Positions 5,148 to 13,461 of a stretch of 40,688 nt of DNA are shown here, one piece after another. Numbering within the stretch: position 1 is the first letter of the stretch; each line of letters opens with the position of its first letter. Origin of the DNA: a virus; the IMG/VR virus record IMGVR_UViG_3300022752_000155, positions 1 to 40,688 of that record. One strand, 5' to 3'. Both the position numbers and the translations under genes were made by a program. The notes under the pieces are model-generated. The model was not told where the DNA came from and searched no databases. It was given only the letters and a program-made list of their open reading frames with translations.

Positions 5148-5742
5148 TTCTTAATTTATTAATAACCTCTATTACGTGTTTTTCATATTCTTTGTTTGTA
5201 GAAAAACTATCTAATGCTTTTGCCATTCTAATAGGATCTTTATTAAATGACATATCCCTAGCTTTTCTAAATTCTGCATACACTTGTTTTGTATTTAGAA
5301 TTTCAATGTAATACTTAACAGATTCGCACTTGTTTTTAAAGACTCTTACACGCCAATTTATATGATCAGGCTGTTTATATGGTAACATCCCTTCCGTTGA
5401 CCATACTCTTATGCCAAAAAGATTATTTCCTTCTATTGCAAAACGTGATGTTCCATAATTAGACTCAACGATTGCTTGGGCTATTATTAATTCAGTATTT
5501 ATGTGGTTTTTTGCAGGGATATCAAAGTTTAGGTAGGCTATGCATTTTTTAAGAGATATGACAAACTCTTCATTATTGTGATATTCAAACCTTGGAGGTC
5601 CAAACCCTAGGCTTTTAGCCCAGGCGATAATGGCGTTTTCTGTCTTCTTCTTTGCTATCGGGTTCGGAAAGAATGTACCTAGCAAGAATGCCACTAGGGC
5701 TATTATCAAATACTTCCATACTAATATAGTCTTTGTTGTCAT
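5134..5742 (-). CDS. Bax-like glucosaminidase with N-terminal membrane anchor
   Basis: Residues 9-27 are a membrane-spanning segment followed by KKK. The catalytic domain contains IIAQAIVESNYGTSRFA (E93 the general acid) and EGNNLFGIRVW, as in Bax and glucosaminidase-type muramidases. The N-terminal helix would export the enzyme through the Sec system as a signal-anchor-release type lysin or keep it on the inner membrane; which one is inference. It pairs with the M15 peptidase, attacking glycan and peptide bonds respectively. Confidence 0.82.
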   Translation of the reverse strand: MTTKTILVWKYLIIALVAFLLGTFFPNPIAKKKTENAIIAWAKSLGFGPPRFEYHNNEEFVISLKKCIAYLNFDIPAKNHINTELIIAQAIVESNYGTSRFAIEGNNLFGIRVWSTEGMLPYKQPDHINWRVRVFKNKCESVKYYIEILNTKQVYAEFRKARDMSFNKDPIRMAKALDSFSTNKEYEKHVIEVINKLRNVTK

Positions 5743-5795
5743 AGCATTTACAGTGATTTAATAAACAGCATCCAGCTGTTGTATTGTTGATACAA

Positions 5796-6455
5796 TTAAT
5801 CTTTGTCGACTTCATTAACTTGATAAAACATATTATCAGAGTCCTCTGTTATCCAGCCTTTGTTTTCCACATTCCACCTAGAAGTTTGTACTTTATAATC
5901 AGGCCAATGTGATGAAGTAGTAAAACTAGGCACATTCCACAGAATGCGATTGTTAGGCATGATAGCGTAATTACCGTTATCAAGAGCCAGAACATGCCCG
6001 CACTTATGTTCATGAGGGATTTCAGAGTGTTCTGTATCCAAGATATTACTATCTGGATGCGCCCAGTCAATAGTAAATAAATATTCGCCATGAATAAATT
6101 TCTTTGATTTACTTAAATATTTGCATCTTTGACCTTTTAAAAAATCAAAAACAATAACGCTAGGATAATAACTAAATGAATTCCATAGCTGAAGATCGTC
6201 GAGATCTTGATGTTCCATCGGTGTGCTATACACATCACTGCCGACTCTTCTTTGAACAAAAGCAGAGATAGGAAGTCTCCAATATATCGCACCGTTGCTG
6301 AGTAAACAATGAAACAACGTCGCACGACCGCTAATACTCCCCAAAGCAAATACCACGCAGTCTTCAGTTTCTCCTTGATGTTGTCGTAAGTCATATAAGT
6401 ATTCTCTCCTTATCTTACAGTAGATTGGAGGTATATTTGCATTTAAATATGCCAT
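5796..6455 (-). CDS. Conserved phage protein next to DNA polymerase (219 aa)
   Basis: Starts MAYLNANIPPIYCKIRREYL, three bases after the polymerase stop; eight further in-frame codons lie upstream inside the polymerase gene and are not used here. Distinctive features: CVVFALGSI, NGAIYWRLPISAF, LQLWNSFSYYPSVIVFDFL, GEYLFTIDWA, EHKCGHVLALDNGNYAI and PNNRI. From memory this is a protein widely conserved next to polymerase genes in marine podoviruses and cyanophages. Function is unknown; rich in Trp and Cys-His, possibly a metal site at EHKCGH. Confidence 0.78.
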   Translation of the reverse strand: MAYLNANIPPIYCKIRREYLYDLRQHQGETEDCVVFALGSISGRATLFHCLLSNGAIYWRLPISAFVQRRVGSDVYSTPMEHQDLDDLQLWNSFSYYPSVIVFDFLKGQRCKYLSKSKKFIHGEYLFTIDWAHPDSNILDTEHSEIPHEHKCGHVLALDNGNYAIMPNNRILWNVPSFTTSSHWPDYKVQTSRWNVENKGWITEDSDNMFYQVNEVDKD

Positions 6456-6457
6456 AA

Positions 6458-8377
6458 TCAACCATAAATATCTCCCCATGTTTCACCGCTTTCATAATCT
6501 ACCTTGTTGGGGATTTCCAAAGGTACGGCGTTTTCCATTATTTTAACAATCTTCTTTGCTTGATCATCGTCTATAACAGAAATATCTAATTCATCATGTA
6601 TTTGAATGTGTGGAACAATTCCTTCTTTATATAAATCTAACATTGCTTTCTTTGTCATATCTGCTGCAGATCCTTGTATTAATTTATTTAATGCTTTGTA
6701 TGTAAAACATCTTTTAATTTTAGGATTAGCTTTTAATTTTTCTACATCTGCTTCAGGATATTTTGCTAACCAATTATCTATAAATTTTTGTGTAGCTTCT
6801 TCTTTTGTCATAGGTGTAGACATTACTCCCATTCTAAATTCATCTATCTCCCATTTATCAAATCTACATTTTCTTCCCAATAAAGTTTTAATGTAACCAT
6901 TTGTATTTGCTAATCTTGATGTGTGTGACATTAATTCTTTTACAAAAGGTACATTGTCATGATACTGATTAAATAAATTTTCTGCTTCTGCTTTTGTAGA
7001 CAAACCAAGTTCAGCTTGTAATTTAGCTTTACCCATTCCATAGAATAAACCTAAATTAATTGTTTTAGCTTGTGATCTAGATATACCGGCCATATCTGCA
7101 ACTGTTTGGTGGAAGTCTACATTATTGTTATTAAATCTATCTACAATGTTTTCAACTGCTTCATCATTGCATATAGGTTCTTCTGTAGCTGCATAATGCA
7201 CAACAAGTCTTGGTTCTTGTTGTGAATAGTCAAAACAACCCCATTTATGACCTTCTTCTGGTATAAATAATGATCTAATCATTGGTCCTAAATCTTTATT
7301 TCTTGCAGGTATTTGTTGTAAGTTTGGATTAGAATAACTAAATCTTCCTGTAACAGTTCCACCTGAGTCAGATCTAATTGGATTGATATCAGCATGAATA
7401 CGACCTTTATGTTCAAATCTTAAAATTGTATCAATAAAAGTTGTATGAGCTTTGTTTATTTCTCTTGCTTTCGCAATCATTTGGACTATAGGGTGTTTGT
7501 GTTCTTGTAAAAAATTCTTTGTGAAAGAAGGTGCTAATGATTTCTCGGTTCTTTCGTAGTGTAAACCTAATTTATCAAAAACTGTGGCAATTGATTTTGC
7601 AGCCCAAATTTGAGGGTCTATCCCTGTTTCTTGTTTTACTTTTAATAATAAGTCTTGCTCTTGTTTTGTTAATGTTTGTTTCAGGAGTTTTGCTTTCTCT
7701 ACATCAACTCGGACTCCTTTAAATTTCATATCAATAAGACATGGAAATAAATCTGTTTCTAATTTAAGTATATTTTTTAGTTTTTGATTTTCAATTTCTC
7801 TACTCAATACTTTAAATAATTCTAATGTTAATTCAGCATCCTTCTCAGCATAAGATCCAACATACATCGCCGGAAGTTTATACATTTCAGATTTAGGATC
7901 TATTCCCCAAGACTGAGCTGCTTCATTCAATGCTGCTTCATTTTTTGTTTTACCTAAATAATCAAATGCAACACTATTTAATGAATACCATAATCTATTC
8001 TCATCAATTAACGATGCCATAACCATTGTATCTACAATTTCACCATTAATCTCGACGCCCGCCGCTCGAAGCCAGCATACGTCATACATTGCATTGTGAA
8101 ATAATTTAGTATTAGGTGCAGCACAAACTTCTTTAATCCAGGCCATAACTTTATCTTTATCTATATTTCCACCGCCTTCATGAGCAATTGGATAATATGC
8201 GGACCATCCATCAACAGCGACAGCGATACCAACAATATTACCTTGTCCTCTAACAGCTCCAGATCCCATTGCTTTAAGTTCAGGATCTTTAGTTTCCAAA
8301 TCAATAGCAACATGACTGTAGCCTTTTAAGTTTGGAAAATTATCTGGACAAATCCATTCTTTTTGAGCTTCAAACAT
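6458..8377 (-). CDS. polA: DNA polymerase I-type (family A) replicative polymerase
   Basis: Has a 3'-5' exonuclease (D26 and E28 in AIDLETKD; N95/D99 in FHNAMYDVCWL; Y176-D180 in YAEKD) and a full polymerase domain: motif A DYSQQEPR (383-390), O helix R434, K438, Y446 within RSQAKTINLGLFYG, and motif C QIHDELD (592-598). No 5' nuclease domain, as usual in phages (639 aa). The residue equivalent to E. coli Phe762 is Leu442. It is coupled to a membrane micropeptide upstream and to the conserved 219-aa protein downstream. Confidence 0.97.
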   Translation of the reverse strand: MFEAQKEWICPDNFPNLKGYSHVAIDLETKDPELKAMGSGAVRGQGNIVGIAVAVDGWSAYYPIAHEGGGNIDKDKVMAWIKEVCAAPNTKLFHNAMYDVCWLRAAGVEINGEIVDTMVMASLIDENRLWYSLNSVAFDYLGKTKNEAALNEAAQSWGIDPKSEMYKLPAMYVGSYAEKDAELTLELFKVLSREIENQKLKNILKLETDLFPCLIDMKFKGVRVDVEKAKLLKQTLTKQEQDLLLKVKQETGIDPQIWAAKSIATVFDKLGLHYERTEKSLAPSFTKNFLQEHKHPIVQMIAKAREINKAHTTFIDTILRFEHKGRIHADINPIRSDSGGTVTGRFSYSNPNLQQIPARNKDLGPMIRSLFIPEEGHKWGCFDYSQQEPRLVVHYAATEEPICNDEAVENIVDRFNNNNVDFHQTVADMAGISRSQAKTINLGLFYGMGKAKLQAELGLSTKAEAENLFNQYHDNVPFVKELMSHTSRLANTNGYIKTLLGRKCRFDKWEIDEFRMGVMSTPMTKEEATQKFIDNWLAKYPEADVEKLKANPKIKRCFTYKALNKLIQGSAADMTKKAMLDLYKEGIVPHIQIHDELDISVIDDDQAKKIVKIMENAVPLEIPNKVDYESGETWGDIYG

Positions 8378-8446
8378 TTATATAACCATCATTAAAAAAC
8401 AATATATACACAACACTGTAAACAATCCTAAATCAAATACTGCCAT
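8378..8446 (-). CDS. 22-aa membrane micropeptide before DNA polymerase
   Basis: AGAGGAAAG precedes the ATG at 8446 at normal spacing, and the TAA abuts the polymerase ATG. The peptide begins MAVFDLG and continues as a hydrophobic helix (FTVLCIYCFLMMVI). It would either encode a membrane peptide or serve to bring ribosomes to the polymerase start. No homolog recognised. Confidence 0.42.
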   Translation of the reverse strand: MAVFDLGLFTVLCIYCFLMMVI

Positions 8447-8457
8447 TTTCTTTCCTC

Positions 8458-8673
8458 TCATTCTTTGTAATCTCTTTCCATTATCATTTCTATATAATGA
8501 ATTGCTTTTAAAAGATCTTGCTTTTTACCTTTGTCTTGATGCCTGCAAATATATTTAATAGCGTTTCCTTCTGCAAACAGTATCTTATTTTCATTAATAA
8601 AGATAGAAGGTTGTATTTTATATTTTTTATAATGTTTGCCACCAATTTGTTTAAAAAACACATCATTACTCAT
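8458..8673 (-). CDS. DUF3310 family protein (71 aa)
   Basis: Carries the DUF3310 signature: GGKHYKKYKIQPSIFI, then EGNAIKYICRHQDKGKKQDLLKAIHYIEMI. Members are common in phages, often beside nucleotide-metabolism or replication genes; an enzymatic role is not established. It begins in an ATGA overlap with the helicase gene, with GGAG in the helicase 3' end as its ribosome-binding site. Confidence 0.85.
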   Translation of the reverse strand: MSNDVFFKQIGGKHYKKYKIQPSIFINENKILFAEGNAIKYICRHQDKGKKQDLLKAIHYIEMIMERDYKE

Positions 8674-10199
8674 ATTGGGTCTCCTACGCTATAGTTATAT
8701 TCTTCTGTTGGTTGCATGATATATAAGTTCTCCTTTGTTCTGGTTACACCTACAAAAAACAATCTGTGTTCTGGATCAGGATTTCTTCTTGCTGATTCGT
8801 ATATGACTCTTTCTAAATCAGTAAACAAAACAACATTGTCGCATTCTTCACCTTTCACGCTGTGTATTGTAGATACTTTAATTCTTGGTTTATCAAAAAG
8901 ATTATCTCCGTTTGCTATTAATGATTTCATATATAATTTACTTTCTTCTGGAATGTTTAACTGTTGCCAACTTCCAAATATTTCTAATCCATGATCCATT
9001 CTAAGATCATCAAGATCTACATAATTTACATTCTCTAATGATTTACCTTCTGAAAAACCTCTTTTAACATGTTTAAGTTTATAACTTAAATATTCATAAA
9101 TTAATTTTGCTTCATCTCCACCAACAGAAGCTCCTTCATTTAATCTTACCCAAATTCTATAAGCTTCTAATAATTGATTTGGCAATAAGTCATTGATTTT
9201 ACTATCAAATCTTAGGTTTAAAGAAGTTAAATAATCCCTTATTGGATATAACATTTTGTTAGTTCTAGCTAATATCATCCAGTTTCCTGAATTAAAATTT
9301 ATGTTATCCATTGTTTGATTATAAAATACTTTACCTTCTGCATCTCTTGGTTTCCAATCTTTAACCATTCGATTGTTAATATGTTCTAAAATACTTAAAG
9401 CTTCTTTGTGAACTGCTCTAGGAACCCTTCTTGATTCTATTCTTGGATCTTTTTCACCTTGTAAATTTATAAATATATTTTCATCCGCACCCTGAAAAGT
9501 ATATATGGTTTGATCGTCATCCCCTGCAATGTAAGATCTTTCACATTTTGATTCAATGTAAAAGAACATATCCCATTGCAGAGGATTCAGATCTTGTGCT
9601 TCATCTAGAAAGACAGCGTTGAGTGGGGGACACTTATCTTTCTCGACAAACTGTTTAATCATATCGGAATATTCAATCATTCCTGTTTGTTCTTTATATG
9701 ATTTTAAATCGGCATCAATTTGTTCTGTTAACCATATATCAATAGAATGTTGCAAATCTAATTCTATGGCTGCATCAACAATAGGAATTTTTTTAGCTCT
9801 AGCATATTCAATAATTTTCATGTGGTGATTTTTATATTGAGGAATACCAGAATCATTTACATATGATTCAAAAGACATGTCTCTACATATTTGTGAAAAG
9901 TTTTTAAATGCTTTCCATTTAGAATCTTTTAACAATCGTGTATTTGTATCTATATTTAATTGTCTTGTGCCTAAAGAATGCATTGTAGATATGTAAGGAA
10001 AATTCTTTTTAATATCATAAGTTGGAAATAAATTTTCTATTCTTTTCTTAGCCTCAGTCGTTGCAGCATTACTAAATGTAATGTATGCAATTTTAATTGT
10101 AGGCGTTTTATATTCTTCTATTTCTTTTCTTAAATAGTGATTAGTCAAATGATATGTTTTACCTGTTCCAGGAGGCCCTGGAATAATTATTCTTTTCAT
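8670..10199 (-). CDS. UvrD/Rep-type superfamily 1 DNA helicase
   Basis: ATP-driven 3'-5' helicase. Motif I GPPGTGKT (8-15), motif Ia with ITFSNAATTEA, motif II LDEAQD (198-203), motif III GDDDQTIYTFQGAD (226-239), motif V STIHSVKGEE (443-452) and motif VI FVGVTRTKENLYI (482-494). At 509 aa it is shorter than UvrD, with reduced 1B/2B insertions. Upstream it overlaps the primase by ATGA, so primase, helicase and polymerase form one co-translated replication unit. Confidence 0.94.
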   Translation of the reverse strand: MKRIIIPGPPGTGKTYHLTNHYLRKEIEEYKTPTIKIAYITFSNAATTEAKKRIENLFPTYDIKKNFPYISTMHSLGTRQLNIDTNTRLLKDSKWKAFKNFSQICRDMSFESYVNDSGIPQYKNHHMKIIEYARAKKIPIVDAAIELDLQHSIDIWLTEQIDADLKSYKEQTGMIEYSDMIKQFVEKDKCPPLNAVFLDEAQDLNPLQWDMFFYIESKCERSYIAGDDDQTIYTFQGADENIFINLQGEKDPRIESRRVPRAVHKEALSILEHINNRMVKDWKPRDAEGKVFYNQTMDNINFNSGNWMILARTNKMLYPIRDYLTSLNLRFDSKINDLLPNQLLEAYRIWVRLNEGASVGGDEAKLIYEYLSYKLKHVKRGFSEGKSLENVNYVDLDDLRMDHGLEIFGSWQQLNIPEESKLYMKSLIANGDNLFDKPRIKVSTIHSVKGEECDNVVLFTDLERVIYESARRNPDPEHRLFFVGVTRTKENLYIMQPTEEYNYSVGDPI

Positions 10200-11710
10200 A
10201 CTAAACTAGATTCTTTCATTTTTGTTTGTCTTACATTTGGTTTATCTAATTTAATAGTTTCCATTTTCATTGTTCTAATAACTTTCTTTTCTATAAACAC
10301 TCTATCTTCTTTTGCTCCAAACAATTCACTTAATAATCTTAATGTTTTTTGTTTTTGTAATGTCCAAGACTTTGATCTTTGTAGGTACTTCCAAAAATCT
10401 GAGAATTTAAAATAAGTGATATTATCTTCTGTAAAAGGTAAACCTCTCATTATATCAGTTAATTTTTTACCAGGAGCTTTGTTTATAAAGTCAGCCAATA
10501 AATCTTTTATTTGTACATCTACTTTTGCAGAATCAGGTGCATCTAATACTTGAAGCTTTTCAAATAATTTAACTAATTGTTTTCTCCATATAATTTTACC
10601 TAATGGAAGCATTGGCTTAGATATTTGATTCATACACGCCACTGAAAATTTTTCTGGATCATGTAATGTAACATCATCTACTTCAACACTATCACCATCT
10701 ATATTAACAAAATATAATGGTGGATCTGATGGATATTTACTTATTCCTGTTATTTCTGGTGGTGGAACATCATCTCCAACCCCAAATTCTCTTTTAGAAC
10801 ATAATTTAGAATTACAAAAACTAACAATAGGTTCTAATTTACATTTATAACGATAATCTTTTTTACCTACAGATTCTATGGACCTAGTTATTTCTACATG
10901 TTGAAGTGGTGGTTTCATGTATTGTTCATTATAAACATACATCTTTGCTTGCCATTCATTTGGAAATCTTTTCTTTAAATAAACACCAATGTTATACATC
11001 ATGTCATTTCTTCCGCCTTCTGGCATTCCATCTTTTAAAATTGTTTGTAAACAAGGCGGCGCACCTTTTAATAAATCATCTGTGTTATCTGTTTCAGAAA
11101 TTTTTAAATTAAATAATTCTTTTTCAGTTAAAGAATATTGATCATAAAGTTTAAAAAAATCTTCTACCTTTAATGGTTCACCATTATCATCAAATGCAAA
11201 TCTAACTGATTTATTACTTCCATGATAAGGAACATTTAAAAAACTTCCTGTGTCTCCTCGTTCAGCTCTAATGTAATCTTGTTTAGGAAATATTTCTGCT
11301 TTCGCATATCCTAATATTCCTGCAATCTTTTTTAATCTTTCTCTCATTAAACTTGCTGCCACAAATTCTTTTGTAAATAAAAATACATGAGCTCCACCTG
11401 ATTTTGATCTAAATAAAATCATAGGAATATCTTTATCTCTAATTTTTTTAATGAAAGCTTTGTGGTCAAATGGATAAGTATCAATATCAATACATCCCCA
11501 TTTACACTTATTATCTTCTCTAATTGGAACTATTCCTAATGCTGGCTCATCACCGTTTAAATGTGCTTGCCATAATAAATCAGTTACTGGTTTTTTTATT
11601 GTAAATGATTTAGCTTCGTGTTTACCGTTTTCAGAAAATTCTTCTGTAACTTTAGTTTGGCCGTAAGCTGTTTGCAGCCCAGCAAATATCTCTTTAAATC
11701 TTTCTAACAT
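10196..11710 (-). CDS. Archaeo-eukaryotic-type primase
   Basis: The N-terminal half is an AEP primase fold: CIDIDTY with catalytic D75 and D77, SKSGGAHVFLF with H108, AEIFPKQ and GSFLNVPYHG. A helical PriCT-like region follows (about 225-285, EGGRNDMMYNIGVYLK), with cysteines C220, C290, C299 and C304 that could hold zinc. The C-terminal 190 residues are probably a helicase-loader or DNA-binding part without recognised motifs. This is the primase type of the TOTE/phage replication family, replacing a DnaG-like enzyme. Confidence 0.86.
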   Translation of the reverse strand: MLERFKEIFAGLQTAYGQTKVTEEFSENGKHEAKSFTIKKPVTDLLWQAHLNGDEPALGIVPIREDNKCKWGCIDIDTYPFDHKAFIKKIRDKDIPMILFRSKSGGAHVFLFTKEFVAASLMRERLKKIAGILGYAKAEIFPKQDYIRAERGDTGSFLNVPYHGSNKSVRFAFDDNGEPLKVEDFFKLYDQYSLTEKELFNLKISETDNTDDLLKGAPPCLQTILKDGMPEGGRNDMMYNIGVYLKKRFPNEWQAKMYVYNEQYMKPPLQHVEITRSIESVGKKDYRYKCKLEPIVSFCNSKLCSKREFGVGDDVPPPEITGISKYPSDPPLYFVNIDGDSVEVDDVTLHDPEKFSVACMNQISKPMLPLGKIIWRKQLVKLFEKLQVLDAPDSAKVDVQIKDLLADFINKAPGKKLTDIMRGLPFTEDNITYFKFSDFWKYLQRSKSWTLQKQKTLRLLSELFGAKEDRVFIEKKVIRTMKMETIKLDKPNVRQTKMKESSLV

Positions 11711-11727
11711 ATTCCACTCGTATTTAT

Positions 11728-11751
11728 TTGGGTGGTATTTCTACCACCCAA
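11728..11751. other. 10-bp perfect hairpin between two replication genes
   Basis: TTGGGTGGTA (11728-11737) and TACCACCCAA (11742-11751) with loop TTTC, a strong GC-rich stem for this genome. It lies after the 244-aa gene and before the primase on the minus-strand transcript. No T-run follows, so it is more likely an mRNA stabiliser, processing site or partial attenuator than a full terminator. Confidence 0.5.
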
Positions 11752-11760
11752 GAGGTTTGA

Positions 11761-12495
11761 CTATTTTCCGTTAGCTAGTGATTGATAGAACTGTTTAGCT
11801 CTTTCATACACCGCTTGATCTTGCACAGGACCAACTTTTTGAATGTTGTACCCATACCATTGATTTCCTTTTCCGGAATTCAATACGGTATTTATCTTAT
11901 AAATGTGGCTAAATGATGGTGGCGTATATACACCATTTTTTCCATCTAAAGTGATGGACATCATCATAGCATTCCACTTTCTACTAATCTTACCTTGAGA
12001 TGAACTCATAGATATTAAAGCAGATTCAGTGGTACCATTATCCAAGATTAAAACAAAATGCTGACCAACAGTTAAAATATAATTACCATTTGGTAATCTA
12101 TCTTTACCCATTTGATCTTTAGTTGTTTTAGTCAATATATCCGAAGTATCTGGATAGATTTGTTCAGGTCTTCCTGATCCTGTTCCAAAGTCTGACCATT
12201 CTTGGTACTCCAGTCTATAATGGCATGGAATAACATCTATTCCTTTTGCACCATCATAAACTTTCTTTGTTACTGTGTTCAGTAACATTCCTGGCTCAGC
12301 ACCTTGCACATAAGCTTGATTTCTCTTTTGTGCTTCAGCAGAACCATTTTGTAAAAGTTTCAAGATTGGTAAAGCTAAACTTCCTTGCTTTACATTCTCA
12401 AAACCTGCGTGCGCATCTTCTTCAAACATTATTGTTGAAGGTAGAGGTGCAGCTTTCTTTGTTGCTACTTGCTTCTCGTTTCTCGCTTCTTGCAT
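11761..12495 (-). CDS. Conserved phage replication-block protein (244 aa)
   Basis: An excellent AAGGAG site precedes the ATG. The sequence has TIMFEEDAHAGFENVKQGSLALPILKLLQNGS, NTVTKKVYDGAKGIDVIPCHY and YQEWSDFGTG; this set is, from memory, a broadly distributed phage protein family without an agreed function, usually beside replication genes. The strong expression signal and position before the primase would suit an ssDNA-binding protein of gp2.5 type, but no OB-fold evidence can be seen here. Confidence 0.72.
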   Translation of the reverse strand: MQEARNEKQVATKKAAPLPSTIMFEEDAHAGFENVKQGSLALPILKLLQNGSAEAQKRNQAYVQGAEPGMLLNTVTKKVYDGAKGIDVIPCHYRLEYQEWSDFGTGSGRPEQIYPDTSDILTKTTKDQMGKDRLPNGNYILTVGQHFVLILDNGTTESALISMSSSQGKISRKWNAMMMSITLDGKNGVYTPPSFSHIYKINTVLNSGKGNQWYGYNIQKVGPVQDQAVYERAKQFYQSLANGK

Positions 12496-12498
12496 CGA

Positions 12499-13050
12499 TT
12501 ATCTCCTTGTTATTTTTGTCTGGTTACCCGCAAACGTTTTAAATAGATCAGAGGGCATATCACGTCCAGATTCGATACGCTCTCTGACCACCGCTTTGAG
12601 TGTCTGGGCATGAACACCAACTTTCTGGACTGGTTCAAAACCCTGACCTCGTGCAAGGACAGCATATTTTGCCGCCTTGTTATCTTCGCCCTGACCAAAG
12701 GTAACAGTGATATCATTTTTAATAATATCACCTAAGCCATTGTTACGAAGCCATATAAAAGCTTGTTCCTGAACTTCAGGAATTATAGATGCGCTGTAAA
12801 AAGGTTTTACTTCTACAGACTCACCATCTTTGAGCTTTAATTTTGTAATGTGCATTTCCTGCATCATTGCAGGAATTTCAAATTGTGAAAGTATTCTAGC
12901 TTGTTCTTTTAATTTATTAATACTTTCTTCTGCGTTAGCAATCTCGTCTTCTAAATCTTTTAATTTTAAAACTTTATCTGATAAAGTTTTTGCTGCATCA
13001 ATCTGAGTTACAGATTGTACTTGGTCTTGTTCAAAGTCTATCGTTGACAT
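12499..13050 (-). CDS. Phage protein with N-terminal coiled coil (183 aa)
   Basis: Residues 20-55 form a coiled coil (LSDKVLKLKDLEDEIANAEE, KLKEQARIL). A compact domain follows: IPAMMQEMHITKLKLKDGESVEVK, then IIPEVQEQAFIWLRNNGLGDIIKNDITVTFG, and VHAQTLKAVVRERIESGRDMP. The (E/K)L.LxDGxxV..K and VHxxTLxAxVRERxExGxxxPxDLF patterns recur in phage proteins of unknown role. It lies between the 129-aa type gene and the 244-aa gene, so it probably belongs to replication or recombination. Confidence 0.75.
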   Translation of the reverse strand: MSTIDFEQDQVQSVTQIDAAKTLSDKVLKLKDLEDEIANAEESINKLKEQARILSQFEIPAMMQEMHITKLKLKDGESVEVKPFYSASIIPEVQEQAFIWLRNNGLGDIIKNDITVTFGQGEDNKAAKYAVLARGQGFEPVQKVGVHAQTLKAVVRERIESGRDMPSDLFKTFAGNQTKITRR

Positions 13051-13399
13051 GGTTTTCTTCTTTCTGGTTTAAGTTAATTTCTAATGGATAATACATTCTT
13101 TCTTGTTTGTCCCATTTTAAAAGTTTATATACTCCATTAGTATAGTCTGAAACTATGGAACATGCAATACCAATTATTGCAGGATCACCTGTAAGTAGCA
13201 AATAATCTGTTGGCCTATAATTTTTTAATAAAGATTTTAATTTAGCCACAACAGGACTTGTACTTAAAGTCACCTGTGCATTCTCTGGTAACAAAACTTT
13301 TAGTTTACCAAATTTAGACGCACCAATAATATTTATTTTAGGCATACCTATTCTGCTGCCTGGAACGTCTTGAATTACATAAACTATTTTGTCTTCCAT
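13031..13399 (-). CDS. Conserved-type phage protein (122 aa)
   Basis: Starts MEDKIVYVIQD; an upstream ATG (13420) would overlap the promoter boxes and is not preferred. Notable: VPGSRIGMPKINIIGASKFG, then LKVLLPENAQVTL and TDYLLLTGDPAIIGIACSIV, and LLKWDKQERMYYPLEI. From memory a small protein of marine phages with no known function. First gene of the minus-strand replication block, transcribed away from the SNF2 helicase gene. Confidence 0.68.
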   Translation of the reverse strand: MEDKIVYVIQDVPGSRIGMPKINIIGASKFGKLKVLLPENAQVTLSTSPVVAKLKSLLKNYRPTDYLLLTGDPAIIGIACSIVSDYTNGVYKLLKWDKQERMYYPLEINLNQKEENHVNDRL

Positions 13400-13404
13400 A
13401 TTTC

Positions 13405-13441
13405 TTGACAAGCTATACATCTTTTAGTATAGAGTTGTCAA
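13405..13441. promoter_or_regulatory. Overlapping divergent promoters with TTGACAA/TTGTCAA arms
   Basis: Plus strand: TTGACA (13405-13410), 17 bases, TATAGA (13428-13433), 22-base leader to the SNF2 ATG. Minus strand: TTGACA (13441-13436), 18 bases, TATAGC (13417-13412), with a leader of only about six bases to the ATG at 13399. The two -35 boxes face inward and form a TTGACAA...TTGTCAA inverted repeat, so polymerases on the two strands would exclude each other. Confidence 0.6.
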
Positions 13442-13461
13442 TAGAAAGAATTAAAAAATAT

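Noticed and set aside
5615-5815. 66-codon minus-strand ORF with several cysteines in the gap before the Bax-like gene
   Set aside because: Nearly two thirds lie inside the Bax-like gene in another frame, there is no ribosome-binding site, and the part outside that gene is only about 25 codons. It could still be a small gene but cannot be supported.
13405-13461. TTG-started N-terminal extension of the SNF2 helicase
   Set aside because: The TTG is the -35 box of the promoter and the region includes the -10 box; the ATG at 13462 begins directly before the conserved Q-motif region.
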